From NCBI GenBank assembly GCA_017645785.1, contig JAGCNW010000015.1, forward strand, positions 1-64,000: DNA of 64,000 nucleotides. Direction: 5' to 3'. The notes beneath the pieces are model-generated. The model saw only the letters and a program-made list of their open reading frames with translations, made no database searches and was not told where the DNA came from. Below are positions 31,334-39,350 of the stretch, piece by piece. How positions within the stretch are numbered: the stretch's first letter is position 1; each line of letters starts with the position of its first letter. This DNA comes from Treponema sp. Lineage in GTDB: Bacteria > Spirochaetota > Spirochaetia > Treponematales > Treponemataceae. A program made the translations under genes and the position numbers.

Positions 31334-32557
31334 TTACAATTCCACTCCGTTCTTTTTGAGAAGCTCCCGGGCGCTTTCAACAGAATCCACGCCGGTCGGA
31401 TTTTTTATCGGAGCGAATTCCTTTTCGCGCTCAACTTCAAAGGGCAGGCAGGAATCCATTTTATGAATCATGTCCAACACAAGATTTTCAAACTTGTATC
31501 CGTTCGGCTTTTCTGGCTTAACAAAATTGCCGTCCTTGTCTATGTATGGAATTTTCTTTTCGACAATGTGAAGGGGAAGTCCGTCCGCAAGTTTTTCCAA
31601 GGCGGGAACGTTAAAAAGATAATTTAGTATTACGCCAAAATTATAGGCGGGATTTCCCTTGTCGTCCTTGGCGTTCATAAGCTCGTCAGTAAGCTCGTAG
31701 TATTCCACGATGGAAGGCTTTCCGTCTTCAAGGCAAATGACTCCGACCTTTTCATCCGGCGCGGCTTTTTTCACAACCTTTGAACCTACCGCGCATCCAC
31801 GCTCGATTGTGGCGCCAACAAAGAGGGGGTCGGCGATGCGCTGCAAAACATTGTCAACGGCGAATATGTTGAGCCATTCGATTCCTTCCTTGTGAACCAA
31901 ATCAAGCAAGCCCGCCTTTTTTAGCGATATGAACCAGCCGCCGTTTCCGTTTGGAGAAGTGGCCAAGCGGTCTTTGGCTTCAAGATAAATCTTTCCGTTG
32001 TAGTCTGTGGCGGGCGCCATCTCCTGCTTAAAGAAGTGGACATGCGAAGGATCGTAGCCAAAGAATTTCTTTTCGTTCATAAAGGCCACTGTTTGCTCGT
32101 GGTTCTTTTCGCTTGTCATTACAAAGAGGTGGATAAAGTTTCCGGCCTTATTGGTAACGTCCATAAGGTTTTTGAACAAACATTCAAAGATGTAAAGATG
32201 GCGGCTGACGCCGATGTCAAAAGTTCCCTTTGGAGCGTCGCTTCCAAGGCGGGTTCCCATTCCTCCGGCAAGCAAGACAGCCGCAACCTTGCCCGCGCGG
32301 ATCGCGTCCAAGCCTGTTTTTTCAAAAGAGCCTTTGTTGGCTGCGATTTCGTCAAGCTCCATGGCAGCCAAGGGAGCAATTTTTCCCTTTTGGTTGAGGC
32401 TTTCTTTATTGGCCACCTGACGGACAACTTCCATGTCAGTGTTTTGTATTTGCAAAAGGAGCGCCTTTTTGGCCTCCTCGTCCAATTCATCGTAATAAAA
32501 AAGCAGTTGTTCCTGGCCGTATTCCGCCAGCTTCTTTTTAGCGTCTTCTAGTGTCAT
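31334..32557 (-). CDS. UDP-sugar pyrophosphorylase (UDPGP family)
   Basis: 407 residues. Makes UDP-sugar from UTP and sugar-1-phosphate. It is of the eukaryote-like UDPGP/UAP1 family, not GalU: LLAGGMGTRLGSDAPKG is the nucleotide loop, then PNGNGGWF and the sugar site VEYYEL with KKIPYID. The long alpha-helical N-terminus is typical. Whether the sugar is glucose or GlcNAc is not settled; UAP1-like motifs favour N-acetylhexosamine. ATG at 32557 with AAGGA upstream and TATAAT (minus strand, about 32571-32576) further upstream. Confidence 0.88.
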   Translation of the reverse strand: MTLEDAKKKLAEYGQEQLLFYYDELDEEAKKALLLQIQNTDMEVVRQVANKESLNQKGKIAPLAAMELDEIAANKGSFEKTGLDAIRAGKVAAVLLAGGMGTRLGSDAPKGTFDIGVSRHLYIFECLFKNLMDVTNKAGNFIHLFVMTSEKNHEQTVAFMNEKKFFGYDPSHVHFFKQEMAPATDYNGKIYLEAKDRLATSPNGNGGWFISLKKAGLLDLVHKEGIEWLNIFAVDNVLQRIADPLFVGATIERGCAVGSKVVKKAAPDEKVGVICLEDGKPSIVEYYELTDELMNAKDDKGNPAYNFGVILNYLFNVPALEKLADGLPLHIVEKKIPYIDKDGNFVKPEKPNGYKFENLVLDMIHKMDSCLPFEVEREKEFAPIKNPTGVDSVESARELLKKNGVEL

Positions 32558-32621
32558 CAATATAGTTCCTTATTATACCTATTTTATCACAAAAGGGAAA
32601 AAAATCAAGAATGAAATCCTC

Positions 32622-32650
32622 TAGCAAAAGCGCAAAAAATGTGATACAAT
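32622..32650 (+). promoter_or_regulatory. Promoter of the acyltransferase gene, start at about +1
   Basis: TAGCAA (32622-32627), 17-base spacer, extended -10 TGA-TACAAT (32645-32650), then GGATTT and the ATG. It closely resembles the promoter at 40112-40140. Confidence 0.65.
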
Positions 32651-32656
32651 GGATTT

Positions 32657-33556
32657 ATGGGACAGACATTAATACAGAAATACTCCAAAAACTTCGCGGC
32701 GCTCAAAGAAAACTCTGTGGCCGCCGCCAAAATCGATGAATCCAACATTTACCAGCCGGCCAACATTTCCAACCGCCCGATGATGTGGCAAATTCTTGAC
32801 GAAGTTCTTTTGCCCGGCTCAGGCTTGGGCAACATAGAAAACTTCAAGGACTTTTACGAGCAAGTCAAGGCGGGAAAATCCGGCTTGATTTTGTCGGAAC
32901 ACTACACAAACCTTGACCTTCCAGAAATCGTATACTTTTTGGAAAAGCAAGGAAGCGACTGGGCCAAGGAATTTTCGGAAAAAATCGTTGCCGTCGCCGG
33001 AATGAAATTGAACGAAGCCGACCCCGTCGTCCGCGCTTTTACAGAGGCCTTTACCCGCGTGGTAATCTACCCCACCCGCTCGCTTGAAAAGCTTAGCCCG
33101 GAAGAAAAGGCCGAAGAGGAAGCCCGCGCCCGCAAAATCAACTTTGCCTCGATGCGAGCGATGGACGGATGCAAAAAGCGCGGCGAGGTCATTTTGGTCT
33201 ACCCCGCCGGCACCCGCTACAGGCCCGGAAAGCCCGAGACAAAAAGGGGCTTGCGCGAAATCGACAGCTACTTGCGCCTCTTTGACATAATGATTTTGAT
33301 TTCCAACAACGGAAACTGCCTGCGCATAAATCCCGAAAACCCCGAGAACATGCTTTACGACTTGGTCGAAAAGGACTTGGTCTTGCACACGGCAAGCCCC
33401 GTAATAAACTGCAAGGAATTCCGCAAAAACGTTTTGGACGCCCTGCCGGCGGACGAGCCCGATCCCAAGCAAAAAACTATCGACCGCGTGATGGAGCTCT
33501 TGCAAGAGCAGCACGACAAGGTTGAAGTTGAAAGATTAAAAAAAATTGAAGGATAA
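32657..33556 (+). CDS. Glycerolipid acyltransferase (PlsB/GPAT-like)
   Basis: 299 residues. HxxxxD motif is SEHYTNLDLPE near residue 81, and the second block is VYPAGTRYRPGKPETKRGL, characteristic of the chloroplast/chlamydial type of glycerol-3-phosphate acyltransferase rather than short PlsC. It would acylate glycerol-3-phosphate in phospholipid synthesis. No membrane span is obvious, in line with that soluble family. Stop codon TAA directly adjoins a palindromic repeat. Leaderless start predicted. Confidence 0.85.
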   Translation: MGQTLIQKYSKNFAALKENSVAAAKIDESNIYQPANISNRPMMWQILDEVLLPGSGLGNIENFKDFYEQVKAGKSGLILSEHYTNLDLPEIVYFLEKQGSDWAKEFSEKIVAVAGMKLNEADPVVRAFTEAFTRVVIYPTRSLEKLSPEEKAEEEARARKINFASMRAMDGCKKRGEVILVYPAGTRYRPGKPETKRGLREIDSYLRLFDIMILISNNGNCLRINPENPENMLYDLVEKDLVLHTASPVINCKEFRKNVLDALPADEPDPKQKTIDRVMELLQEQHDKVEVERLKKIEG

Positions 33557-33698
33557 AAAGATTCCCGCGTCAAGCGCGGGAATGACAGCGCTCGTGAGAG
33601 CGCAGGCAAATAATTTCCTTGCCATAATGCCGCATCGCGGCAGAATGACATTTACGCAAACCTGTCATTGCCCGACTTGATCGGGCAATCTTTTTTTT
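33554..33698. repeat. Palindromic repeat cluster after the acyltransferase gene
   Basis: Modules in order: short-form element from the TAA stop to 33586 (CCCGCG-TCAAG-CGCGGG), hairpin GCGCTC-GTGA-GAGCGC (33588-33603), AAGGAAATTAT core on the minus strand (33610-33620), TGCCGC-ATC-GCGGCA hairpin (33628-33642), and short-form TGTCATTGCCCG...CGGGCAATC (33663-33690) with eight T, which can also serve as terminator. Confidence 0.85.
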
Positions 33699-33704
33699 AC
33701 GTTC

Positions 33705-34496
33705 CTATTGAAGCAAAATCCTGTCGCTGTTCAAGTCGCGCTTTTTTATTTCGCGGAACTTTTGAATCAATGAATCCAAAGTTAGCTTTTCTTTTTCTTC
33801 GCGGCCGATGTCAAGAATCACTTCGCCGCCGTCCATCATCAAAAGGCGGTTTCCGTATTCCAAAGCCTGCTGCATGTTGTGGGTAATCATCATTACCGTA
33901 AGGCCGTATTCTTCCGCAAAACGGCGGGTAAGTTTCATGACCAATTCGGCGTTGGCGGGATCCAGCGCGGCCGTGTGCTCGTCAAGAAGGAGGAGGGCCG
34001 GCTTGGACATTACAGCCATAAGCAAGGTAAGAGCCTGGCGTTGTCCGCCTGACAAAAGCTCAACGTTGTCGTTAAGGCGGTTTTCCAAATTCATATCAAG
34101 CGCTTTCAATTGCTCTCTAAAGGCCGCGCGAAGTTTGTTGTTAAGGCTGATCTTAAGGGACTTGGAACCTTTTTTAGAGCAAATGACCATGTTGTCTTCC
34201 AAGCTCATTTTGCCGGCCGTTCCCAAAAGCGGGTTTTGGAAAATGCGGCCGATGTAGCGGGCGCGCTTGTATTCAGGCTCCTTTGTCACGTTCTTTTCTT
34301 GGTAGAAAATTTCTCCGGCGCTGGCCTTGTAGGTGCCCGCGATTACGTTCATCAAAGTGGACTTTCCCGCTCCGTTGGAACCGATGACAGTGATAAAGTC
34401 GCCTTGGTTGATTTTAAGGTTTACGTTTTTAAGCGCGCGGTTTTCGTCGGGCGTTCCCGCGTGGAATGTCATGCAAATATTTTTAAGCTCAAGCAT
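33705..34496 (-). CDS. ABC transporter ATPase, TrpX-system type
   Basis: 263 residues. Walker A GSNGAGKST, signature LSGGQRQALT, Walker B ALLLLDEHTAAL and switch ITHNMQQAL. Like other ATPases of the TrpXYZ type it has a HTAALDP D-loop. It powers the permease encoded immediately upstream, with which it overlaps by 8 bases. Confidence 0.92.
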   Translation of the reverse strand: MLELKNICMTFHAGTPDENRALKNVNLKINQGDFITVIGSNGAGKSTLMNVIAGTYKASAGEIFYQEKNVTKEPEYKRARYIGRIFQNPLLGTAGKMSLEDNMVICSKKGSKSLKISLNNKLRAAFREQLKALDMNLENRLNDNVELLSGGQRQALTLLMAVMSKPALLLLDEHTAALDPANAELVMKLTRRFAEEYGLTVMMITHNMQQALEYGNRLLMMDGGEVILDIGREEKEKLTLDSLIQKFREIKKRDLNSDRILLQ

Positions 34497-35421
34497 TTTG
34501 GCCCTCCTTTGCCGGACGCGACAAATGCTCGCGCAAGAATTTGGCTATGTCGTACTTTGAAATTATCAGGCACAAAATAATCAAAAGGCCTGTTATCAAT
34601 TTTAAGTCGTTGGAATTCATTCCGATAACGTAGCCGTAGCGGCGGCCAAGGAACATAAGCGCGCGGTAAATTATCGAGCCTATCAAAACGCGCAAAAGTT
34701 GGAGCGAGATTCTATTGGACCGCAACACAAATTCACCGAGCATAAGGGAAGCCAGGCCTGAGACCACGACGCCCGTTCCGCTTCCGACATCGGCAAAACC
34801 GGAATACATCGCGAAGAGCGCGCCCGAAAGAGCGGCCAACGCGTTTCCAAAACAAATGCCCACGCCGCGCATCCACTTTACGTTTACGCCTTGGCTTACG
34901 ACCATTTGCGGGTTGGCGCCAAGCGCTCCCATCGTAAGGCCAAAATCGGTGTTGTAAAACAAGTTCAGCAAAACGCAAAGGACAAGCACGACTGCAAAAA
35001 CGTAAGCGGCGATAGCCCATTCGGGCGAAAAGGCCGCTTGCGCTTTTTGAACGGCGGAAATTATTTTTGAAAATATTGTAGGAATTTTTAAAAAAGAAAC
35101 GTTGGCGTGGTTTGACATGATTCTCAAGTTGACTGAGTAAAGCATTGTCATAACCAAAATGCCGGCAAGCAAGTCCGGCACGCGAAGCTTTGTGTAAACC
35201 AAAGTCGTCACAAGGCCCGCGCATATTCCCGCTGCAAAAGCCAAAAGCAAAGCGATTGAAGGCGCGATTCCGTGGGTAAGGCAAGCCGCCAAAACGCAGC
35301 CGCCCATCGGAAAGGAACCGTCAACGGTCATGTCGCAAAAGTTAAGGACTCGGAAAGTCATGAACAATCCGAGAACCATTATTCCGTAAATCAAACCTTC
35401 AATTAAAATGCTTGCGAGCAT
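34489..35421 (-). CDS. ABC transporter permease, TrpX-system type
   Basis: 310 residues, nine or so membrane segments, related to the LivH/RbsC class. TFRVLNFCDMTVDGSFPMGG at the N-terminus is typical of permeases paired with TrpX-like binding proteins. It forms the membrane channel of the transporter with the neighbouring ATPase and lipoprotein. Substrate could be tryptophan, another amino acid or a nucleobase-like compound. Confidence 0.92.
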   Translation of the reverse strand: MLASILIEGLIYGIMVLGLFMTFRVLNFCDMTVDGSFPMGGCVLAACLTHGIAPSIALLLAFAAGICAGLVTTLVYTKLRVPDLLAGILVMTMLYSVNLRIMSNHANVSFLKIPTIFSKIISAVQKAQAAFSPEWAIAAYVFAVVLVLCVLLNLFYNTDFGLTMGALGANPQMVVSQGVNVKWMRGVGICFGNALAALSGALFAMYSGFADVGSGTGVVVSGLASLMLGEFVLRSNRISLQLLRVLIGSIIYRALMFLGRRYGYVIGMNSNDLKLITGLLIILCLIISKYDIAKFLREHLSRPAKEGQNA

Positions 35422-35460
35422 AATTTTAGCAAAGCCTCCGCGGCGTCCGTCATTCCGCGC

Positions 35461-36450
35461 TTATTTTTTTGTAAGAGTTCCGTTCTGAATGATTTCGTTG
35501 GCGCTGTCAAGCAAATTCTGGGGAATCGTGATTCCACAGGCGGCGGCTACGTCAAGGTCAAACAAAAGGTCTGAGTCGCTGGGTTCGGTCATAAAGCGAA
35601 CCGGAAGGTCGGCGGGCTTTGTTCCGTTCAAAATCTTAACGACCATCTCGCCTGTGGCGCGGCCGGCCTTGTAGTAGTTAAAGCCGCTTGCCATCAAGCA
35701 GCCGCCGGCTTCGGCTCCGGTAACGTCGGCGCTGAAAATCGGCTTTTTGGCCTGGCCAAAAACTTGAACCAAGCTGCTCAAGGCGCTAAAGACTGTGTTG
35801 TCTGTCGTCAAATAAATTCCGTCAACGCGGTCAACAATCGCTTTTGCGGCGGACTGAACTTCAGACGAGTTTGTGATTGCCTGGGTGACCAATTCAAGTC
35901 CGGCTTCCTGGCAGCCGTTCTTCACTTGCTCCAAGGCGCTGATTGAGTTGGCTTCGTTTGAAGTGTAGATGTAGCCGAGCGTCTTGAGGCCCGCGACTTT
36001 TTTAAAGAGCGCTATGTGCTGCTCTGATGGAATCGCGTCGCTCATTCCGCAAACATTGTTCTCACCCTTGTCGAGGGAAGAAACGAGGCCGGCTCCGACA
36101 GGGTCTGTTACCGTTCCAAAAACGATCGGAATGTCTTTGATTGAAGTGGCCAAGGCCAAGGCGACGGGAGTCGCGATTCCTACGGCGATCTTAACGCCTT
36201 CGTCCTTGTATTTGAGGGCGATTTGCGCGGCTGTGTTCACGTCGCCGTTGGCGTTCTGCAAGTCGTACTCGGCGTTAAAGCCGTTCTCGTTTACAACATC
36301 CATAACGCCTTTTTCCACGGCGTCGAGGGCCGGGTGCTGGACGATTTTTGCGATTCCAATTTTTACTGTCTTAGAAGACGAATCTTTTTTGGCGCAGCTA
36401 AAAAGCATGGCGCTGGCGACTACGACCGCCAAAAATTTTGCAACTTTCAT
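35461..36450 (-). CDS. ABC substrate-binding lipoprotein (TrpX-like)
   Basis: 329 residues with a lipoprotein signal (AMLFSC, Cys19). VKIGIAKIVQHPALDAVEKG and VFGTVTDPVGAGLV are signatures of this binding-protein family. The ATG at 36450 has AGGAG at ideal spacing; a longer in-frame start at 36498 lies on the -35 element. First gene of the three-gene transporter operon. Confidence 0.93.
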   Translation of the reverse strand: MKVAKFLAVVVASAMLFSCAKKDSSSKTVKIGIAKIVQHPALDAVEKGVMDVVNENGFNAEYDLQNANGDVNTAAQIALKYKDEGVKIAVGIATPVALALATSIKDIPIVFGTVTDPVGAGLVSSLDKGENNVCGMSDAIPSEQHIALFKKVAGLKTLGYIYTSNEANSISALEQVKNGCQEAGLELVTQAITNSSEVQSAAKAIVDRVDGIYLTTDNTVFSALSSLVQVFGQAKKPIFSADVTGAEAGGCLMASGFNYYKAGRATGEMVVKILNGTKPADLPVRFMTEPSDSDLLFDLDVAAACGITIPQNLLDSANEIIQNGTLTKK

Positions 36451-36469
36451 AGTTTCTCCTATTGGCAAA

Positions 36470-36498
36470 ATGATACTATTAAGAGAAACATTTGTCAA
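36470..36498 (-). promoter_or_regulatory. Promoter of the TrpX-type transporter operon
   Basis: Minus strand TTGACA (36493-36498), 17-base spacer, TATCAT (36470-36475). Confidence 0.8.
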
Positions 36499-36535
36499 CG
36501 GCCGCTCGTATTTTTGATTTTAAGACCATGACTGC

Positions 36536-36640
36536 ATGTTGCGATGCTTTGCATCGCTTTGTTAAGGAAATTATACACATGTTCGCTTGCGCGAACTGTC
36601 AATCGAGCGGTTTCACCGCGCCCTATCGGACGCTGCTAGA
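36536..36640. repeat. Palindromic repeat modules between transporter and glucanase genes
   Basis: Hairpin GCGATGC-TTT-GCATCGC (36541-36557), core AAGGAAATTAT (36564-36574), hairpin GTTCGC-TTGC-GCGAAC (36581-36596) and GCGG-TTTCA-CCGC (about 36607-36619). The order hairpin, AAGGAAATTAT, hairpin is the same as at 18901-18977. No gene in this gap. Confidence 0.75.
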
Positions 36641-36649
36641 TGAACGAAC

Positions 36650-36686
36650 AAAAAAGGGCCGCCTCCTTGCAGACGGCCCCACTTTT
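36650..36686 (-). terminator. Terminator of the glucanase operon
   Basis: GGGCCG (36656-36661) pairs with CGGCCC (36674-36679); on the minus strand six T follow. Confidence 0.85.
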
Positions 36687-36702
36687 TGTAATTCTTCTAT
36701 TT

Positions 36703-38055
36703 TTATTTTACTTTTGTGAGCGAAACGTTGCTTATGTAAACTGTGGCGGTTGAGCCAAGCAAGCCAAGATTGAACTCAAGGCGAGCCGTCGGGTCAGTGT
36801 CGTCGTTCATCACAAAGTCAAACTCGTAGGTCTTCTTTTCAGGTCCTACAGTAACTTTTGTGTCTGGCAGGTAGCGGATCCAGTTGCAGTTGGGAGCGGT
36901 TATCGCGGCCCGAATTTCGCGCTTGGAGTCCGCGCGCGCGTCGAACTTGTAATGGTACTTGCATCCCTGCTTCAAAGGAATGTTGGGCTGCACAACCTGC
37001 ACGCTGTATTCCAAGTCGCCGGGAGTCTGCTGGCGGATCACCAACTCGCCGCCAGTAATCTGCGCCGAGCCTTTTCCTGTTCCGAACAAGAGGAAGTCCC
37101 AGCCCTTTCCGTCAGTCATGCTTTCTGACTTGGCGAAGTTTCCGTTTATGGCGTAGTTGCCCGAAGCGTCAGGGTCCTTCAGCTTGACGTCGCTTCCTGG
37201 CTTTGTGACGTTTTCGTTATACTGCTTCTTCTGGTAAACGCGAACGTAGTCAACGACCATCTGAGCGCGCTCGTCGAACTTTGTGCTTGCGTTGGGATTT
37301 CCAGGCCAGTTTCCGCCGACGGCAACGTTCAAAATGATGTAGAAGGGCTGGTTGTAGGGAGCCGGATACGGAACTTGCGCTCCACCCTGCTTCTTTGTGA
37401 ACCATTTGTTTTCGGTGAAGAAAAGGTTTCCGTCAACATAAAAGCGAATTTCGCCGGGTTCCCATTCGCACGCGAAGACATGGAAGTCGGCGGAAAAATC
37501 CACTCCCTTTGAAGTGTAAGTCTTTTGCTTCATTGTATGGGGCTCGCCAAAGTGAAGGGTGGCGTATTGGGTGTTGGTCTGGTGTCCCAAAACTTCCATG
37601 ATGTCGATTTCGCCGCACTTTGGCCACTGGCCATAAAGGCCTTCGTTCGAAGGCATCATCCAAAAGGCGGGCAAGAAGCCTTGTCCCTTGGGAACCTTAA
37701 GGCGGGCCTCAAAACGGCCGTACTTAAAGTTATGCTTGTTCATTGTGTTGACGCGACCTGACGTGTAGGACTTTCCCTTCTTCAAAGGCTGAATCACAAG
37801 GCAGCCGTCCTTTACGTAAGTGTTTTCGGCGGAATCGTCGTAGCTCTGCAATTCGCTGTTGACCCAGCCGGGTCTGTGGAATTCAAAATTCCAGTCGTTC
37901 ATGTTCAAAGACGTTCCGTCAAATTCGTCATGCCACACAAGATCGCTTGCGGTGTAAACGGAACTTCCAACCGGAGCCATTCCATTGTCAGCCGCAAAGC
38001 CCAAAACCGATGCCGCAACGCTCAAGGCGGCGGCTAAAAAAATTGTTCTCTTCAT
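36703..38055 (-). CDS. Secreted GH16 beta-glucanase with carbohydrate-binding module
   Basis: 450 residues. Signal peptide of about 21 residues (cleavage near GFA-A). Residues 35-270 are a GH16 domain with the catalytic E149-I-D151-I-M-E154 (EIDIME), LVWHDEFDG, FHRPGWVNSELQ and the C-terminal DYVRVYQ strand; the pattern is that of laminarinases and lichenases (endo-beta-1,3 or 1,3-1,4-glucanase). Residues 305-450 fit a CBM4_9-like jelly-roll module. It would act outside the cell or in the periplasm on cereal or fungal glucan. Second gene of an operon with a lipoprotein. Confidence 0.93.
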   Translation of the reverse strand: MKRTIFLAAALSVAASVLGFAADNGMAPVGSSVYTASDLVWHDEFDGTSLNMNDWNFEFHRPGWVNSELQSYDDSAENTYVKDGCLVIQPLKKGKSYTSGRVNTMNKHNFKYGRFEARLKVPKGQGFLPAFWMMPSNEGLYGQWPKCGEIDIMEVLGHQTNTQYATLHFGEPHTMKQKTYTSKGVDFSADFHVFACEWEPGEIRFYVDGNLFFTENKWFTKKQGGAQVPYPAPYNQPFYIILNVAVGGNWPGNPNASTKFDERAQMVVDYVRVYQKKQYNENVTKPGSDVKLKDPDASGNYAINGNFAKSESMTDGKGWDFLLFGTGKGSAQITGGELVIRQQTPGDLEYSVQVVQPNIPLKQGCKYHYKFDARADSKREIRAAITAPNCNWIRYLPDTKVTVGPEKKTYEFDFVMNDDTDPTARLEFNLGLLGSTATVYISNVSLTKVK

Positions 38056-38084
38056 GTTATTCTTCCGTGCTAAAAATATTTAAT

Positions 38085-38115
38085 CTTATGACGCGCCAAA
38101 AAGACGCGCCATAAG
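38085..38115 (-). promoter_or_regulatory. Hairpin between lipoprotein and glucanase genes
   Basis: CTTATG-A-CGCG and CGCG-C-CATAAG give ten pairs with one mismatch and an A-rich loop. It may be an mRNA processing or stability element setting the ratio of the two products; the T-run after it is weak. Confidence 0.55.
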
Positions 38116-38139
38116 AGCCTGATGATCAGAGAGTTATGA

Positions 38140-39210
38140 TTACTTCAAAACCTCAATTTTTGTCAATGTCGCGCCGTCGCCATAAACCTTTATGCCGCCA
38201 GCGAGCACATTTGTCTCGTCGGTTGAACCAGAAATCCAATAAATCGATACTACTGCATCTGTCGTATTATTTTGAAGCCAAACAGCCTTTCCTGCGTCTT
38301 GGCCGCTATCAGCGAGAGTTCCAGCGCCGTTTACAGAACCCAAAGCTATGTCTTGCCAATTAGTGCCTTCCAAGAACTTTAAGCAATGGCTTTCTCCGTT
38401 GCCAGTCGTATATGTAACTCTAATTCCTTTTGCATTGACAAGCTTATCGTTACTGACGTCGATATATACGCCGCTTTCATTGATAGTCCATCCAATGAGT
38501 TCAGTTCCTGTCCATACAACAGTCGCTGTTTCTTGACCTCCAGATGTCTGAGTCTGTTCTCCACCATTCGTTGTCTGTGTCTGCTCTCCGCCATTCGTTG
38601 TCTGCGGCTGCTGCGTAGTTGTGGCGGCAGTAGGAATGAATTCAATCTTCAAGATTCTTGTTCCGTGAGCCTGAATGCCAACGCCTTTTGTCTTAAGGAT
38701 ATCGATTTCGGCCGCGCTCGGCGTATAAACCATCGTGAACACATGGCTTTCGTCATAGTCGTCAGTTCCGTCAGTCTTCTTATAAAGGGGCTTGAGGTTT
38801 CCGCCGGCTGTTTCAATTTCGCCGCCTTCAATTGTTCCGCCTGTAAGCTTGTTGCCTCCATCCAAAAGCTGAATGAGGCTGTAGCAGTTAGAATAATCAT
38901 AATTGCCTTCAGTGCCTGTTCTATACTGGTCTGTATTCTTTCTGACTGTGAACTTGATTTGAGAGCCTGCAACTGCGTCGACGAACTTTGCGGCTTCAAA
39001 TGTTTTTGTATCCCAGTCCGTAGTCCAACCTTCGCTGTCTTCAAAAAGAACTACATCATTTGAGGCCGTAGAATTTTGCTCCCCTGTGTATCCAGTCTTT
39101 ACCAAATCGACGGCAGACGGACTGTCGCTAGCATTAGAGCAGCTAAAGAATGTCCCGCCACACAAAGCCAAGGCGCAAACGCCAAGAGCGATTTTTTCAA
39201 TAATTTTCAT
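38140..39210 (-). CDS. Two-module lipoprotein, probable glucan-binding
   Basis: 356 residues. Lipoprotein signal ending FFSC (Cys24). Two beta-rich modules (about 53-195 and 228-356), each ending in a similar phrase (ILKIEF and LTKIEV), joined by a Thr/Gln linker in which TTNGGEQTQ occurs twice in tandem. The modules look like carbohydrate-binding jelly rolls but I cannot name a family. Position before the glucanase gene suggests surface capture of the same substrate. Codons in the linker repeat are nearly identical, a recent duplication. Confidence 0.75.
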   Translation of the reverse strand: MKIIEKIALGVCALALCGGTFFSCSNASDSPSAVDLVKTGYTGEQNSTASNDVVLFEDSEGWTTDWDTKTFEAAKFVDAVAGSQIKFTVRKNTDQYRTGTEGNYDYSNCYSLIQLLDGGNKLTGGTIEGGEIETAGGNLKPLYKKTDGTDDYDESHVFTMVYTPSAAEIDILKTKGVGIQAHGTRILKIEFIPTAATTTQQPQTTNGGEQTQTTNGGEQTQTSGGQETATVVWTGTELIGWTINESGVYIDVSNDKLVNAKGIRVTYTTGNGESHCLKFLEGTNWQDIALGSVNGAGTLADSGQDAGKAVWLQNNTTDAVVSIYWISGSTDETNVLAGGIKVYGDGATLTKIEVLK

Positions 39211-39313
39211 AAAAGTCCTCCAACTTTTGTTTGAATTATTAAATTCAATCTAGATTTTATGCAAGGAATAATACAAGAGCGCAAAAAACGACATATCAAA
39301 ATTGACGGCATAA

Positions 39314-39342
39314 TTGCATTTTCTTCGGTTTTCCTATATAAT
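39314..39342 (+). promoter_or_regulatory. Promoter of the AraC-family gene
   Basis: TTGCAT (39314-39319), 17-base spacer, TATAAT (39337-39342), 8 bases to the ATG; no Shine-Dalgarno. Confidence 0.7.
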
Positions 39343-39350
39343 CTTTTGTT

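Noticed and set aside
18889-33698. CRISPR array from the many repeats
   Set aside because: The repeats are palindromic, irregularly spaced, scattered over many gaps and lack unique spacers of constant length; no cas genes.
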